From the NCBI GenBank assembly GCA_001598975.1, contig BBXU01000940.1, forward strand, positions 1-50,299: DNA of 50,299 bases. The letters are read 5' to 3'. The position numbers and the translations under genes are program-made. Shown here piece by piece: positions 10,301 through 21,154 of this stretch (positions are counted from its first letter, which is position 1; every line of letters starts with the position of its first letter). The notes below the pieces were generated by a model. The model was not told the DNA's origin and did not search any database. It worked only from the letters and a program-made list of their open reading frames with translations. This DNA is from Parachlorella kessleri (lineage: Eukaryota; Chlorophyta; Trebouxiophyceae; Chlorellales; Chlorellaceae).

Positions 10301-12358
10301 GGGTATGCCATGGTGAGCTTGGGAGCCTGGCCCCTGGACGACTGCAAAGCACGCAGCAATCAGGTCAGGAAGGGTACCTGTCGGGGCTTTGTATCAACAG
10401 CCCTGCACTTCACTGCAGACAGCCCAATAAAAATGCGGGGTAAACAACCGACAGAGTGGATGAAGGCAGTGCATGGAAATCCGTCTAGCACACTAGTGGT
10501 AAGACATTGCAGCACTTGCTAGAGTACACACCCACCCACCAGATTCCAGGAAAAGATTGTTGGGTCATCCCTGCAGCAGGCACACCAGCAGGCAGGGTTG
10601 CGCTTGGAGGCTTGCCCCATCAAGACTTAATCAACACCTGTCACTACAAAGGGAAATCCAATGCCATGCACTGGTATGCCAGATGCCACCGCAACTGCTA
10701 TTGCCCTCCGCCTCAGTCAGAAAAGGGCCTGCAGGTAGCCTGGCATGTAAGCCTGCAAAGGCTGACACCGAGCCATCGCGCCCTGCTGTTCTTTTGCACA
10801 CCCGCACCAGATCCCTCCCACGCCACGCCTGCCTACCTGCCTGCCACACCCAGCTGCTGCGGCCTACCCGTCCCACCTGTAGCGCCTGCCATTCACTGTG
10901 TTGGTTCGGTTGACCATGAAGGAGATGTGTGCCTTGAAGTCATCCCGGGCCTGGGGGCTGCCAAAGAAGTCGTCCACCGGCAGTCCGTTCCAGGAGGCGT
11001 ACTGCACAGCAGCGCACATGGTTGAGTAGTGCCAGGCCCGGAGGCCCCAGGAAAGACCGGCCATGATAATGTATATCAGCTGCTGCACGCACAACCTATC
11101 GGGTCGAGAGCCCTTCTTCTAGCACTCCAAATCAGCCAAGCGGGTTTCATTCTTCGACAGCATGGATGCCGCGTCTCACATTGGTCTTGGCGTCGGGGGC
11201 TCCCCAGTTCCTGGCTAGGATGAGGGTGAGCTTGATACCTCTCTTGGCAGCAAGATCCAGCAGCTGGTCCAGGGCAGTCAGCGCGGGCAGGTTGTACACG
11301 CCTGCAGGCAGTGACGCAGTTTGCAAAAGGAAGCTCGGCCCGGGTCGGAGGCCAGCAGCAAGGTTGTTGTCTGCTTTGTTAGGTCAGCTTGTAAGGTTGC
11401 CGTTGGTCACAAGCAGATGTGGACAATGAGCATGAGCCTGGCGTCACTGCTGGGTATCAGCAACACCCTGCACAGATGCCTCCATGAGCTACCCACCTCA
11501 ACAATTGAAGCTCGCAGTGCCTCTTATCTGTGTTAGACAAGGCTCGTCTTAGACAGAAAAGCTACCCTGGAGGCAGGGGCAGGGTGGCTGCAACTGCCTG
11601 GCTCTCACCTGGCTGCAGCTGGAGGGTTAGCTCCGGGGTCACCCCAGTGGCAAACGCCCGGATGACACTAATGTTAGCGGCCTGGGCTGTCTGCGTAGCG
11701 GGGCGTATGGCAAGGAAGGAAGCCCTTGCATGCTTGGCGACGGGCATGCGGCAACCTTCTATGCATGGGCAGCTCTGGAACCAGCTGAGACATGCTGCTG
11801 CCAAGCACAACACCACGCACTGTCATGATGCAGCTCGACGACAAAGTGCGAAGCCTCTTGCACTGTTGTCCTGCCGAGGGTCCTACCATCTGTGCAAAAT
11901 CTACTGCAGCTGCGCATAGAATTGGAAAATCACCTCCAACATCCATGCCACAGGGTTCTGGCCGTCCACTCTCACGCCTGTCAGTCCAGCTAGGGCTTCT
12001 AGCATGCGCCAACTGCACTGGGCAGCAAGTCAGGGCCTCACGGCAGCACAGCTTGCTTATATGGGTGGATGTAAGGCCTGCAAGGCAGTGCAATGCTGTC
12101 CCATGGCCCCAAGTAGTGGGTGCTCCCTGCATGGCACTTGTGACCCGAAACTGACCAGGCTGTCTTGCCCCACCTGTTGGCCCCTACGAACGTGAAGTCC
12201 CGGCATTGTGAGTCTACAAACTTGGTGCCGGAAGTCCTGATGAAACCCGAGGGAAAGGGAGCCGAGGGAGCTTGTAGCAGCTGCCTTCCATGCAGGAGGG
12301 GCAACGCGGTGAGCAGGGCTAGGGCGGCTAACAACTGAGAGCAGCAGCTGAGCACCAT
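7379..12358 (-). CDS. Secreted GH5 endo-beta-1,4-mannanase
   Basis: This gene hydrolyses beta-1,4-mannan, presumably in the wall or outside the cell. I built a 460-residue protein from 15 exons (plus-strand limits): 12174-12358, 11934-12012, 11609-11690, 11180-11301, 10877-11001, 10540-10570, 10212-10286, 9985-10038, 9736-9805, 9082-9167, 8826-8901, 8556-8620, 8233-8305, 7817-7893 and 7379-7561, all with matching phases. Residues 1-24 form a signal peptide (LLAALALLTALPLLHG core). Typical GH5_7 segments follow: DFTFVGAN, NISVIRAFATG, QLQPGVYNLPAL, the NEP motif with acid/base Glu near 211, an AHVW motif near 300, and the nucleophile motif LVLEEFGKN with Glu near 336. The C terminus after about residue 412 is Ala-rich and poorly conserved. 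The 31-nt exon 10540-10570 encodes DDPTIFSWNL, the strand before NEP, and is easily missed. Both catalytic residues are present, so activity is likely; substrate is inferred from family. Confidence 0.9.
9030..9064. repeat. GCAG/GCAA microsatellite
   Basis: A run of CAGG and CAAG tetramers lies in a mannanase intron next to the exon ending at 9082. Confidence 0.7.
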
Positions 12359-13109
12359 GGTGTCTCAAAATAGCATGAATGAAGAGAGCTTCTGCATATT
12401 TTTGAGGCCAAGTCAGCTTTCGGAACATTGTCGACATGGTCAGCAGCTGCATGAGCCTCGACTCTCATCCAGCTTCCAACCAGAGAGGCCTGAGCTTCCA
12501 CAGCCCTCGAACACACGAAACGCTGCTTCTAGCCACAGAAACGGCTAGTAGCCCCTGGGCCTGAGAGCTAGAGGCGTACCTGCCGCCAGCCGCCAGCCCG
12601 CCGCCAGTCATGCCGCCAGGCCTTGGTGTCGGTTCGTGATAGACTTAATGTGACTCATGGGGTGCTTCATTTTCAGAGCTCGGAAAGCCTTCATCACACT
12701 TCACACGAGTGCAGTCTATGGAGAAATGCCTCCATAAACCGAGCATCCACCAGAAGTGGAGGACGCTCATACAAGGTGTGATGGCACTAGGGCATTCAGG
12801 AGCGACAGGATCTGATGAGACTTTGGAATTGTGAGGGTGCGCGTTTGTTGGGCAGGAAGAGGTTCGCCAGGGCCGCTGACGTGGAACTGAGGCGCAAGGT
12901 TTCTTACTTCGCCGTTTGGGTGCTGCGCCCGTCCCAAGGTATATTGCAAGCAGTACGAGCAGTCAGGTCGGCCTGGACTCATAGGGTCCGCGCTTCCCTT
13001 CTCAGTCCATACCCACGTCCAACAGGAAAGCAGGCAGGTTCGCAAGCGAGGTTGCAACCCAAGCTCCGCCAAGTGCTGTTTGTTGTATCACTGCCGTAGC
13101 ACTTGCAGG
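12359..13109. promoter_or_regulatory. Shared upstream region of divergent genes
   Basis: This 751-bp gap separates the mannanase start (minus, 12358) and the DUF1772 gene start (plus, 13110), so it must hold both promoters. It includes a short GCCGCCA-rich repeat at about 12580-12625. I see no convincing TATA box or named element. Confidence 0.5.
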
Positions 13110-14245
13110 ATGGCGGAGCTGGCGGCCATAGGCGCTTTGGGGCTGGCTGGCATGTGGCAGGGAGTGGCAGTGCTAAACTCCGTGGGCTTCCCAGTGCCCT
13201 ACTATCACTCCAAGTGAGAGGCAAAGACGGAACGACGTGCAACTGACTAGATGTGTCCTGACCTCCTGTTGCCTACATAACGATGGCCCTAGCTGTGCGC
13301 TCGTGCACAAACAAGTTATATCCCTGCTGCTTTTTACACCTGCAGTTGCACACCTCAGAGGATGGTTGCAGCTCTGCGTACTTGCCAGAACGTCTGCGAT
13401 GCAGCACACTTGGTGTGAAGTGCTCCCTCTTGGTCTCGATTCCGCACCCCGGCACAATCCCTCAAACCACCTTGCAGGGAGGAGGACCCAGCGTACTGCG
13501 AGTCATACCAGCGGCAAACTTGGAAAGGATTTGATTGTGAAGCCCAAATGACACTCAAACCACCTTGCAGGGAGGAGGACCCCAAGGAGCTGCTCCGTGA
13601 GTGGAGGCGCATGTTCCTTCCAACCGCAAAGATGCAGGCTGGCCTGGCGACTCTTGGCGCCCTGGCTGCCGGTACCACCGCCTACCTGCAGAACTCTGCC
13701 GGGAATGCAGACATCACCGCCGCCTTTGGCACGGCGGCTGCTTGTGATGTGAGGCTCCTCTTGTGGCTGGGGTTGGCCCTGCTGTTGCCAGACATCACTC
13801 ACACAACAGTGAAGCAGCACAGTTATAGGTCCGCCTCACAAGCATGCCAAATGTGTGCAGAGCATTGCAATGGTATTCGAGGTTGGAGTACTGGGAGCAT
13901 CTTGGCGGCCTGCTTGTCGTGTTCTGATCGGGCGCCCCCTTCACTAATCAGCTGTGTCCCTCGTAACTCCTCCCAGCTGTCCTGGGCAACGCATCTTGCG
14001 GTGTTGGACAGTGACCAGTGTGGGCCGCCCTGCTGCAGGTTGCGATCTGGGCGTACACCATGCTGTCGATCATGCCGCTCAACCACGTGCTGCTGCCCAA
14101 GGGCGAGGTGGAGGCCACCAAGGACGACAGCCAGATCAGGGCCATGCTGAAGGAGTGGGGGCGCATGCACGCAGTGAGGACGGTGATGGGAGGTGTTGCC
14201 CTGGGGGGCTGCGTGTATGGCCTCCACCTGATGCTGAAAAAGTAG
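13110..14245 (+). CDS. DUF1772 (anthrone-oxygenase-like) membrane protein
   Basis: This is a 162-residue predicted four-helix membrane protein in three exons: 13110-13213, 13571-13748 and 14039-14245. The start is ATG 13110 (MAELAAIGALGLAG). The family signature is the segment YTMLSIMPLNHVLLP followed by a polar loop, an EWGRMHAVRT stretch and a final helix ending in LMLKK. Such proteins resemble anthrone oxygenase, but most members have no proven role and I do not assign one here. Acceptor choice for exon 2 is ambiguous: an identical 29-bp segment with the acceptor occurs 93 bp upstream, and using it (exon from 13478) adds 31 codons without a stop or frameshift. I prefer 13571 because the shorter form fits the family better. 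A TGTAA lies at 14401-14405. Confidence 0.82.
13461..13582 (+). repeat. 29-bp direct repeat duplicating a 3' splice site
   Basis: The 29-bp sequence starting CTCAAACCACCTTGCAG and ending GGACCC is identical at 13461-13489 and 13554-13582. Each copy contains the polypyrimidine-poor acceptor CCTTGCAG|GGAGG. The 93-bp spacing preserves the reading frame of the DUF1772 gene. Confidence 0.92.
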
Positions 14246-14679
14246 CAAGAGGCGGGCAGCCTGTCTGTTAGTAGGCAGAAAAGTGAGCAGAGGAGTTGCG
14301 GTGCCATGGCATGCGGTGAAAATGATAGGGGCGTCGCTGGCAGACAATCTGGCCGAGCGACACTTGGGCGCATGTGGCGTGGGCTTGCATGTCGGCCTTT
14401 TGTAACGATGTACACAAGCGTCGTTACTAGTCAAGAGTTTTGCAGCATGCCGTTTGAAAACAAACGTACTGTGCTGACATGTTATAAGAGGCACCTATGT
14501 TCTGCAACCTCAGCCAGACCCCTTGTACGGTCAAAGCATAGTTTGGTGGCACAGAACTGGCGGCCTGTCTGGAGATGCCAGCCTGCTTGCCGGTTCCCCA
14601 GTTGCACACAGATGCTGGATGGCACCACTACCAGAACAGTGCCAGGTGCCTGCCGAAGGCCATAAGGCCATCTGCTGCT
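14246..14679. other. Convergent 3' region
   Basis: It contains the 3' UTRs of the DUF1772 gene (+) and the aminotransferase gene (-). A TGTAA at 14401-14405 serves the plus-strand gene. No other feature was found. Confidence 0.5.
14401..14405 (+). terminator. TGTAA polyadenylation signal
   Basis: It lies 156 nt downstream of the DUF1772 gene stop codon, a plausible 3' UTR length for a green alga. Confidence 0.45.
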
Positions 14680-17600
14680 TCAAATGCCATCCGTACAAGC
14701 TGGAGTCTGGCCAGGAGGCTGCTGTAGGCGTCGCAGCACTCTGCCGAGTCTGGCAATGCCTTCTACTAGATCTTGATCAGTCACATAGCTGAAGGCCAGA
14801 CGGATCCAAGGGCACCTGCATCAGGAGCGGCATGCTGGCGAACTAGACACGATTTGCCGGCAGTCGACATGATCATCAAGGGCAGGTGGGACCTAATGCT
14901 TCTAGAAACGAATCGCAGGACCTGATTGCATGGCTCCGGGTAGCCCGCCCCCGGCCCCTACCCTATGCCGCCTGCAACGGGATACCTGACTTACTTGAAC
15001 TGGGGGTCATGCACCCGTGGGTGGGCGATCCTGCCTGGCACCACCACCACCTGGGCCTCCCTCAGCTGTGGCAGGATGTCATACGCATCTTCCACACCCA
15101 GCAGCTTGGCCCACTGCAGGCCAGCACTTCGCAGCATGCTGTCATGTGCAAGTGCGTTGCGCTCATCCTGGCTCGTATGCCCATCCGTGCAACACCACAA
15201 GCATTCCTTGCGAGACTTTCCTGTTGGACCCAGGTCAGTTTTCTCTGCAAAATGCATACGACGCCACTTGAAGCAGAACGCCAAGCTTGAGGGGCGTGCA
15301 CAGGCGTGCATTCACCCCTCCCAGTATAGATCACCCCGTACTTCTCCTCTGTTTGCATTGCCTATACCACCAAGAAAGACATCTCCCTCCACCCTCCCCA
15401 TGTCGCACTGAGGATAAAGCCCATTTAGAGCAAAACCTCCTCACCATGAACATGCCAGCCACAGGCCTCTCCCACTGGGCCAGGCCCGCCAGCTCACGGT
15501 GTGCTGCGCTGTGTATGATATCAGCCCGCCGCGCATACTCCCGCTGCATGGCGCACACATGGCACTCCAGCCCTTCGTCGCCCCAGGTGCTGAGGACTTG
15601 CCACGTCATCAGCTGCATGGGGTCCCAGCAGGCCACAACGAGTAACTGCACTGCCGCCATGTAAGCAAATCTGCGGCCCTACTGCCCGGGGGCAGTGAAG
15701 GCCGTACCGACAGGTATGCCAGAGCCATGCGCACCGCAACCATGCAGCGAGTGGCACGCACCTGTCGTGGCAAGGCTGAGCTGCAAAGCAGGTGCAGCAC
15801 CCAATGCCAAAAGGACTGAATACAACATGGATAGGTTTGCAGGAATGCTGGCAGCAGGAGCTTGCGGCAATTGCTGGGTTGCAGGCCTCTGGAAACGAGG
15901 CCTGCCTGCCTGCCTGCCTGTGTGACTCCCGAGGCACCCAGGGACTGGGCTGTGAGCATGGTCATGAGCCGCTCAATCAGTGCAGGCTGTGCTGCCGCCC
16001 AGCCAAGTCTCAAACCAGGCGAGAAGAACTTGGAGAAGCTGTCCAGCCTGCAGGGCGGAGGGGAATGGAATTGTCCAAGCCAGGTGGCAGGGTGCAGCCT
16101 CGCCCACAATCAATCTCTTATGACTACTGCTATTCTGGAAGCGACGCTGACACACAAAGCCCAGCAGCAGCAACAAGGCGCTGCAAGGTGCAGGGGCCCT
16201 GCCCATCTGCTGCCCCGCAAGTATCCCAAGTATTGCACCAGTCGACAAAAGCGTGGAGGGGTCGGCAGCCTTCCTGTTGTTCTGCCCCAGCTGACCTGAC
16301 CACCCTGCCATCAGTGTCCAGGGACAGGTAACTGCCAGCCTCTGTTGCATGCGGGATGCCTGGCACCTTGGCAGGACCCTGGGGATACTGTAGGAAAAAG
16401 TACGGGTCGTCCTCGATGATAAGAATGCCAAACTCCCTGCATGTGGCATTCGAACGAGTCATGTGAGTGCAGCACGTCCCAGAAGACCTACAGCAACTCT
16501 GAGACTTTGCCAAGAGTGCTGAGCGGCATGACGACTTTGCTATGGTGAAGCAGATCAGAGCCTCAAAGTCCGCACACACAGCGCTAATGCTCCCTCCCTC
16601 CTTATCTCTCTCTGTGCGCACGCGCCTCAAATCACGTACCTGCAGATCAGGTATATCTCTTTCCTCCGCTCCAGCGGCGTGACAGCACCCGTGGGGTTCT
16701 GCCCCACAGGCACTGTATACAGCAGCCGGGGGAGCGGGCTTCCTCCAGCGCGGCTTCGCTGCTGCTCAAGGACCTGCGCAAAGTCACTTCCAGTCACAAC
16801 CACATGTGCCATGTGATTTTACTAATGGCGAGATGTGCAGATGCCCCAGGCGCAAAGTACAACTGAGGACCTGCAACAGTGGCCCATTGCCACCCGTGCC
16901 ATGTGCAACTGCTGTTGAAGGGATGTGCACTCACCCACATGCACATCTTGCAGCCGAGGATCTCAGCCTGAGAGAGAGAGAAGAGCAACTTGCCAGGACA
17001 GCCACAAAGGGACGGCCCGTCGCTACCCATGTAAACCTCAGCTGCTGTAGCGGGCTCCTCAACATGCAACACAGAGCAGCAAATCCTTGGTAGTAGCCCG
17101 CAGACTGACACTCCCCATGCCGACCTGCCGCAGCTGTGCTGGCACAATGCCATGGGCATCCAGGGGCACGGGCAGGGGGACGGCTCCCTTGGCCAACAAA
17201 ACACACTCCAGCATGTGGGGGTAGGTGAACTCTTCCACTAAGATGCTGTCTCCGGGCTGCATCAAGAGCGATGTCAGCATCTGCAGGGGGGACCACAAGG
17301 TGAAGCCTACGTGGGAAGAGGTGTGCAAGCCCAGGACAGATGATCGGAAAGGAGTAGTGGGACGCTAAATAAGCACAAATCAGCAGGCAATGAGCTCTGC
17401 AGAGCTCCCCATGCAGCTCCAAGTTGCAAGGGCTGGTCGCAATGCTGCCTTGTACCAGTGTAAACGTGAGTCACGGCATGGTACCATCCGCGGAGCTGTG
17501 GACAGCAGGTTGAAGCATAGGGACCGGTACTGGCCTCCAGGGAGTGGCTGTTGCCGTCGGTAATCATGACATCACAGGGACAGGGAGGCACGTGGACTTG

Positions 17601-18082
17601 CTGCACATGCCTGGCGGCCCACTCTCGCAGCGGTGGATAGCCGTGAGGCGACATGTTGTATTGCAGCTGCACTGCGGACAGCTGCAAAGTGGGAGAAAGT
17701 GCCAGAAGACTCAAATCTTCAGGTCGGACTTGTTATCATCGGACGGCACATAGCCCATTCATGCAGCTAGCGACAGTTGCCCTCCTCTAAGGGCAAGTCG
17801 TGTCTACTTGCGTGCACAGGTCCTCAAGCTGAGTGTGCCCACCTGACTGGGGTCAAGTGCAGTGGTTGTCCCATCATGCGTAGTGATGCTGATACCAGCA
17901 AAAGGGAAGCAGTCCGCTGCTGGCAGCCCCCCATGCAAGCCTATGCAGCTCTCGGGGCTGCCAGCAACAATATCCTTCAAGGGTCCAAGAGTACGCAACT
18001 TGCCCTCCACCGTCAGCCACTCTTCGATAGGTACTAGGGGGCACAACCGGGTAGGACGGTTGAGTGTAGCAGCGGAGCTCAT
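14680..18082 (-). CDS. PLP-dependent aminotransferase, AADAT/ARO8 type
   Basis: This is a fold-type I aminotransferase of 456 residues in nine exons: 17843-18082, 17535-17681, 17125-17280, 16640-16773, 16296-16436, 15918-16047, 15445-15612, 14995-15113 and 14680-14815. Members transaminate 2-aminoadipate, kynurenine or aromatic/branched amino acids with 2-oxoglutarate. Visible motifs are QYNMSPHGYPPLREW, EEFTYPHML, VPVGQNPTG (Asn near 207), ILIIEDDPYFF with the pyridine-contacting Asp, DSFSKFFSPGLRLGW with the PLP lysine near 279, and PWIRLAFSY with the carboxylate-binding Arg near 417. All expected active-site residues are present. There is no clear transit peptide (MSSAATLNRP start). Two introns appear to begin with GC rather than GT: after 17535 (GAG|GCCAGT) and after 15918, where the donor lies in a CCTG repeat. 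The exact substrate cannot be read from sequence. Confidence 0.9.
15901..15920. repeat. (CCTG)5 microsatellite at an exon border
   Basis: Five perfect CCTG units run from 15901 to 15920. On the minus strand this is (CAGG)n. It overlaps the end of the aminotransferase exon 15918-16047 and supplies its apparent GC donor. Confidence 0.9.
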
Positions 18083-18564
18083 GGTACGCTCAAAAATGAC
18101 GTCGAAGAACTAGCCACTGGCTGGCAATTGTTCCCCATCTACATTAATTCAGGCTAGACGACAGTTCAAGGGCTACAAAGCCTTACTGTGTGCGAGAGGG
18201 TGGCTTGGAGGTCTTCTTTGTCGCAGGAAAGTGTCTGTGCAGCATGCTGACCTGGCAAAGCAGGGAGGGCGCGACAAACGGCTCAAGCACTAGCAGGTTT
18301 TCTGCACTAAATCATACTTGGGTCTCTTAGCTTGGTAGCGTGCACAGTGGTTCGGGCTCTATTTGACAAGCAGGTCACTAACCTGCTGTGCTGTGCCGTT
18401 GACCGTGTAATGCTTGACCACCACGAAGCAGCTGCCTCGTCAGCCCCACAACAGCTTGACTTACACGGAACGCGCCCCTGCGTTTTACTTTTAAGTGCAA
18501 TCATCTATACTCCTCCGGCCGCTGACTTGTAGTTGTCTCCACCAACACAAACTCTCTACCCATC
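18083..18564. promoter_or_regulatory. Shared upstream region of divergent genes
   Basis: This 482-bp gap between the aminotransferase start (minus) and the small plastid protein start (plus) must contain both promoters and 5' UTRs. No specific element is recognisable. Confidence 0.5.
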
Positions 18565-19345
18565 ATGCCCCTCGCAACCATGACGCTCGGTTCGCAACGG
18601 GCTGTTGCTCCTCGCCTGCTGCAACGTCCCAACCCTCTGAGGCTGAGGGCAGCTCCTGTGCTGACGGCCAGGAGGAACCGCCTTTCTGTCCAGGCCTTTG
18701 CCCTCCAGCCCCTGGTCCCCATCCTGGCCAGGGCTGTCACAGCAGGTGGGTGGAACAGCAGCGGATGTGACTGGGCAGTTCTGAATGTGTGCGGCTACTA
18801 GATATCTAGAGTAGCCCAGGCCGCAACAGTCGCACTGTCAATCTGGGAGGCACAGGGGCATTCTAGAAGCCGTCACGGTGGAGCTGTGTGGTGCTTGTCG
18901 GGTACCGTGCCACGCTGTCAAATAGTTACCATTGATTGTGGTGCTTGCAGGCGTGCTTCTTTATGCTTCCATGAATTATGTTTACTACCGTGGCATGCGT
19001 AAGGACGTGAGTGGTCTTCCCCTGGCAGCCAGCCATGTGCTGGGGTGGGGTGCAAGTGTTCAGAAGACGTTGTCTCTGACCCTGCAAGTGTGTCACTGAC
19101 AGGGTGGCATGTGGCAAGTAGCCGACCCTTGCTGCGTAACTTGCGTGACTGCACATGCCCAAAAAACTTTTCTCTCGGCACATTATAGAACCATGCCAGC
19201 CTGCTTAGTCAAACGCTTTTCTAGGCCTTGCCAAAATCCACCGTCGCTGCAGACTGAGAAGGCCGTGGAGAAGTATGAGGAGCAGGGCAAGAAGCAGAAG
19301 GAGCGGCTGGACAGGCTGAACGGCAAGCACAACAATGAGCAGTGA
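18565..19345 (+). CDS. Small plastid-targeted single-helix protein, function unknown
   Basis: I do not recognise this 109-residue protein. Exons 18565-18745, 18951-19006 and 19253-19345 join in phase. The first 45 residues are rich in Arg, Ala, Pro and Leu with no acidic residue and end in RLSVQAF, a good chloroplast transit peptide with a V-x-A cleavage context. A hydrophobic segment (about residues 46-70, ending GVLLYASMNYVYY) follows. The tail is charged and probably coiled-coil (KAVEKYEEQGKKQKERLDRL). This layout suits a small thylakoid or envelope membrane protein with a stromal tail, for example an assembly or complex-associated factor, but that is inference. A second in-frame ATG at 18580 is possible. 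Confidence 0.75.
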
Positions 19346-20701
19346 ATAGGCGGTTGCTGTGGGGAAGATCCTGAAGGGAGGCCGGGAACCATTGTGGGTA
19401 GCCTCGCTCGCTGTGTAGTAGTAAGCTGTACCAGGACTACATGATTTGACAGAGGTGTACAAGCCGACCTTAACTATACCTGTACGCTGCTTCCCAACAT
19501 ATCTACTTTTATCACGCTGGTTTGTAGTTTTGTCTGTACATTCCTGGCTGACTGGTCACGTTGCTCATTCATATCTTCCTTTCCATGTTCTATATCCAGG
19601 CATCGTCAATTTTGCTACTCATGATATCTGTGCTGGCTATGTCGATTTGATATTGCTCGCTTGTATTGTGTGTTTCTGACGGTGTTTGAGCGGATTGAAG
19701 GACGACCAATTGATAGGCCCTAATGTCATGGCTCTGCCTGTTGCTAAAAGTTGCGACGTGTCCTTTTGTTTTTAGTGAGATTCTTTGATGAGATTTTTGA
19801 TGAATGATAGAGGTTTGTGAAGGTTTGGTAGATGAATGATGAAGTTTTGGTAGCCGGACTCGAGACTGTGAGATATCTCGATGATATTAGTATGGATGGC
19901 GGGTAGTCTCGATGATATGTTAGAACCGAGGGTTTGATCAGGAGGGCTTGTAAGGATGAGACGTACCTAAGCAAGGGGATGGTTGGTCGCAGCAGAACAT
20001 CCTGTATATCAGATCGCAACCTGCAATGGCAATCTGAAAACAAGCGAGCTGTGCAGCGAGGCAGCAACTTGACTGATGTCGACCTCTGGGATGATACGAC
20101 ATACTTGCCCAGCCCCTTCCCTGAACTGGTGGATGAGACTCTGATGTGCCACAACTGGGAGATGATGCACAGAAAAGACTCTTCCTTCAAACCTGCAGTC
20201 CTTACAAACTGAGTTCAAGTCATAACTAAACAGAACTCCACCTACTCTCTTTCACCGAGTGGTGCCGCCATGCTAGCAGGGAAGCTAATATGTGGAAACA
20301 ATGTATTTCAAGCATAGGACAAACAAAATGCTTCACTACATGAAGGTCAAACAAAATTTGCATGCCAAAAGCTCACGATACCAGATATCATGGGCCACAA
20401 CAACCCCAGCAATCTCACCGAGCCAACCCTGCCACAACGCAGTTTGCTTGTCTACCTAGCCAGAGCATACCTTACCTACCTAGCCAGACTACTAAACTGC
20501 TTAGTACACTATACCATGTGTAAAGCAAGGTGTGATTCCAGTCATGAAATAGGAATGCTAAGCAGAATGCATTTGGCTGCACACCGCAACGGACCACAGC
20601 AACCTCACCGCCACAGAATGATACCACGCGGCAGTCATAGGGGTACCTTGCAGAAAACGCATCCTCAAATCAATTCTTTGCAAGGTTGCACAACCAGCAG
20701 C
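19346..20701. other. Compositionally distinct intergenic region
   Basis: It lies between the small plastid protein gene (+) and the 74-residue gene (-), both ending here. From about 19450 to 20400 the sequence is clearly richer in A and T than its surroundings, with runs of GATGA/TTTGATGA-like words at 19775-19850 and a TCTCGATGATAT direct repeat at about 19876 and 19907. A TGTAA occurs near 19949. The longest open stretches would encode Ser/Thr-rich sequence without motifs, so I assign no gene. It may be a long 3' UTR or an old insertion. Confidence 0.45.
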
Positions 20702-21154
20702 CTAGCGGCCATGTGCTGAGGGCACCTGCGTGGACTTGGGGGTGCCGGGGGCATGCTCAAACTGCGCTGCCGGAGGAGGGCATCCAAAGTCCTCAGTTGG
20801 GAATCCCACGCGCTGCAGGGCTTGACGCTTCTCACGCTCTTCCAGCCTCTCCTCATTCGTGCTGGGCTGCAACCCAGCAAGACAACTGATAAGCACAGGT
20901 CTCCACCAGTGCCTGCGCAGCTCGGGGCGACACCCGTACCCGTGTGAGGCTACAAAGCATGCTTGTACCTAACTTCTGGCAGTCCGTGACAGCATGACCC
21001 TGCCAAGAGTCGAGTCGAAGAAGAGCTACGGCACCCCCCAATCTTAGACACCCCATGGGCTCCTAAGGGCTCACCCGTCAATTTTTTCACTCACCGTGCT
21101 CTGCTCTGCTCCAGTCTTCCAAAGGGAGTACAGCGTTTGCTCGAGGTCCGCCAT
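20702..21154 (-). CDS. Small protein of 74 residues, function unknown
   Basis: This is a two-exon model: 21095-21154 (ATG at 21154, encoding MADLEQTLYSLWKTGAEQST) and 20702-20866, joined phase 0 through a good donor (ACG|GTGAGT) and acceptor (GGTTGCAG). The second exon encodes a charged stretch (NEERLEEREKRQALQRVGFP), then a Pro-rich tail ending AHGR with TAG. It has no signal peptide or membrane segment and looks like a soluble, partly helical, partly disordered protein. I do not recognise a family. Support comes from the strong splice sites and coding-like composition on both sides of the intron; the evidence is weaker than for the larger genes. Confidence 0.55.

Noticed and set aside
13478..13570. 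Extended exon 2 of the DUF1772 gene as the main form
   Set aside because: The 31 added residues do not resemble the family and the segment looks like duplicated intron sequence; listed as an alternative, not the primary model.
13823..14494. 223-codon minus-strand open frame opposite the DUF1772 gene
   Set aside because: It is antisense to a well-supported exon and encodes no recognisable domain; such antisense frames are common in GC-rich exons.
19744..20212. Overlapping open frames on both strands in the AT-richer block
   Set aside because: Ser/Thr-rich or mixed composition without motifs, and no splice-consistent extension to a neighbouring gene.
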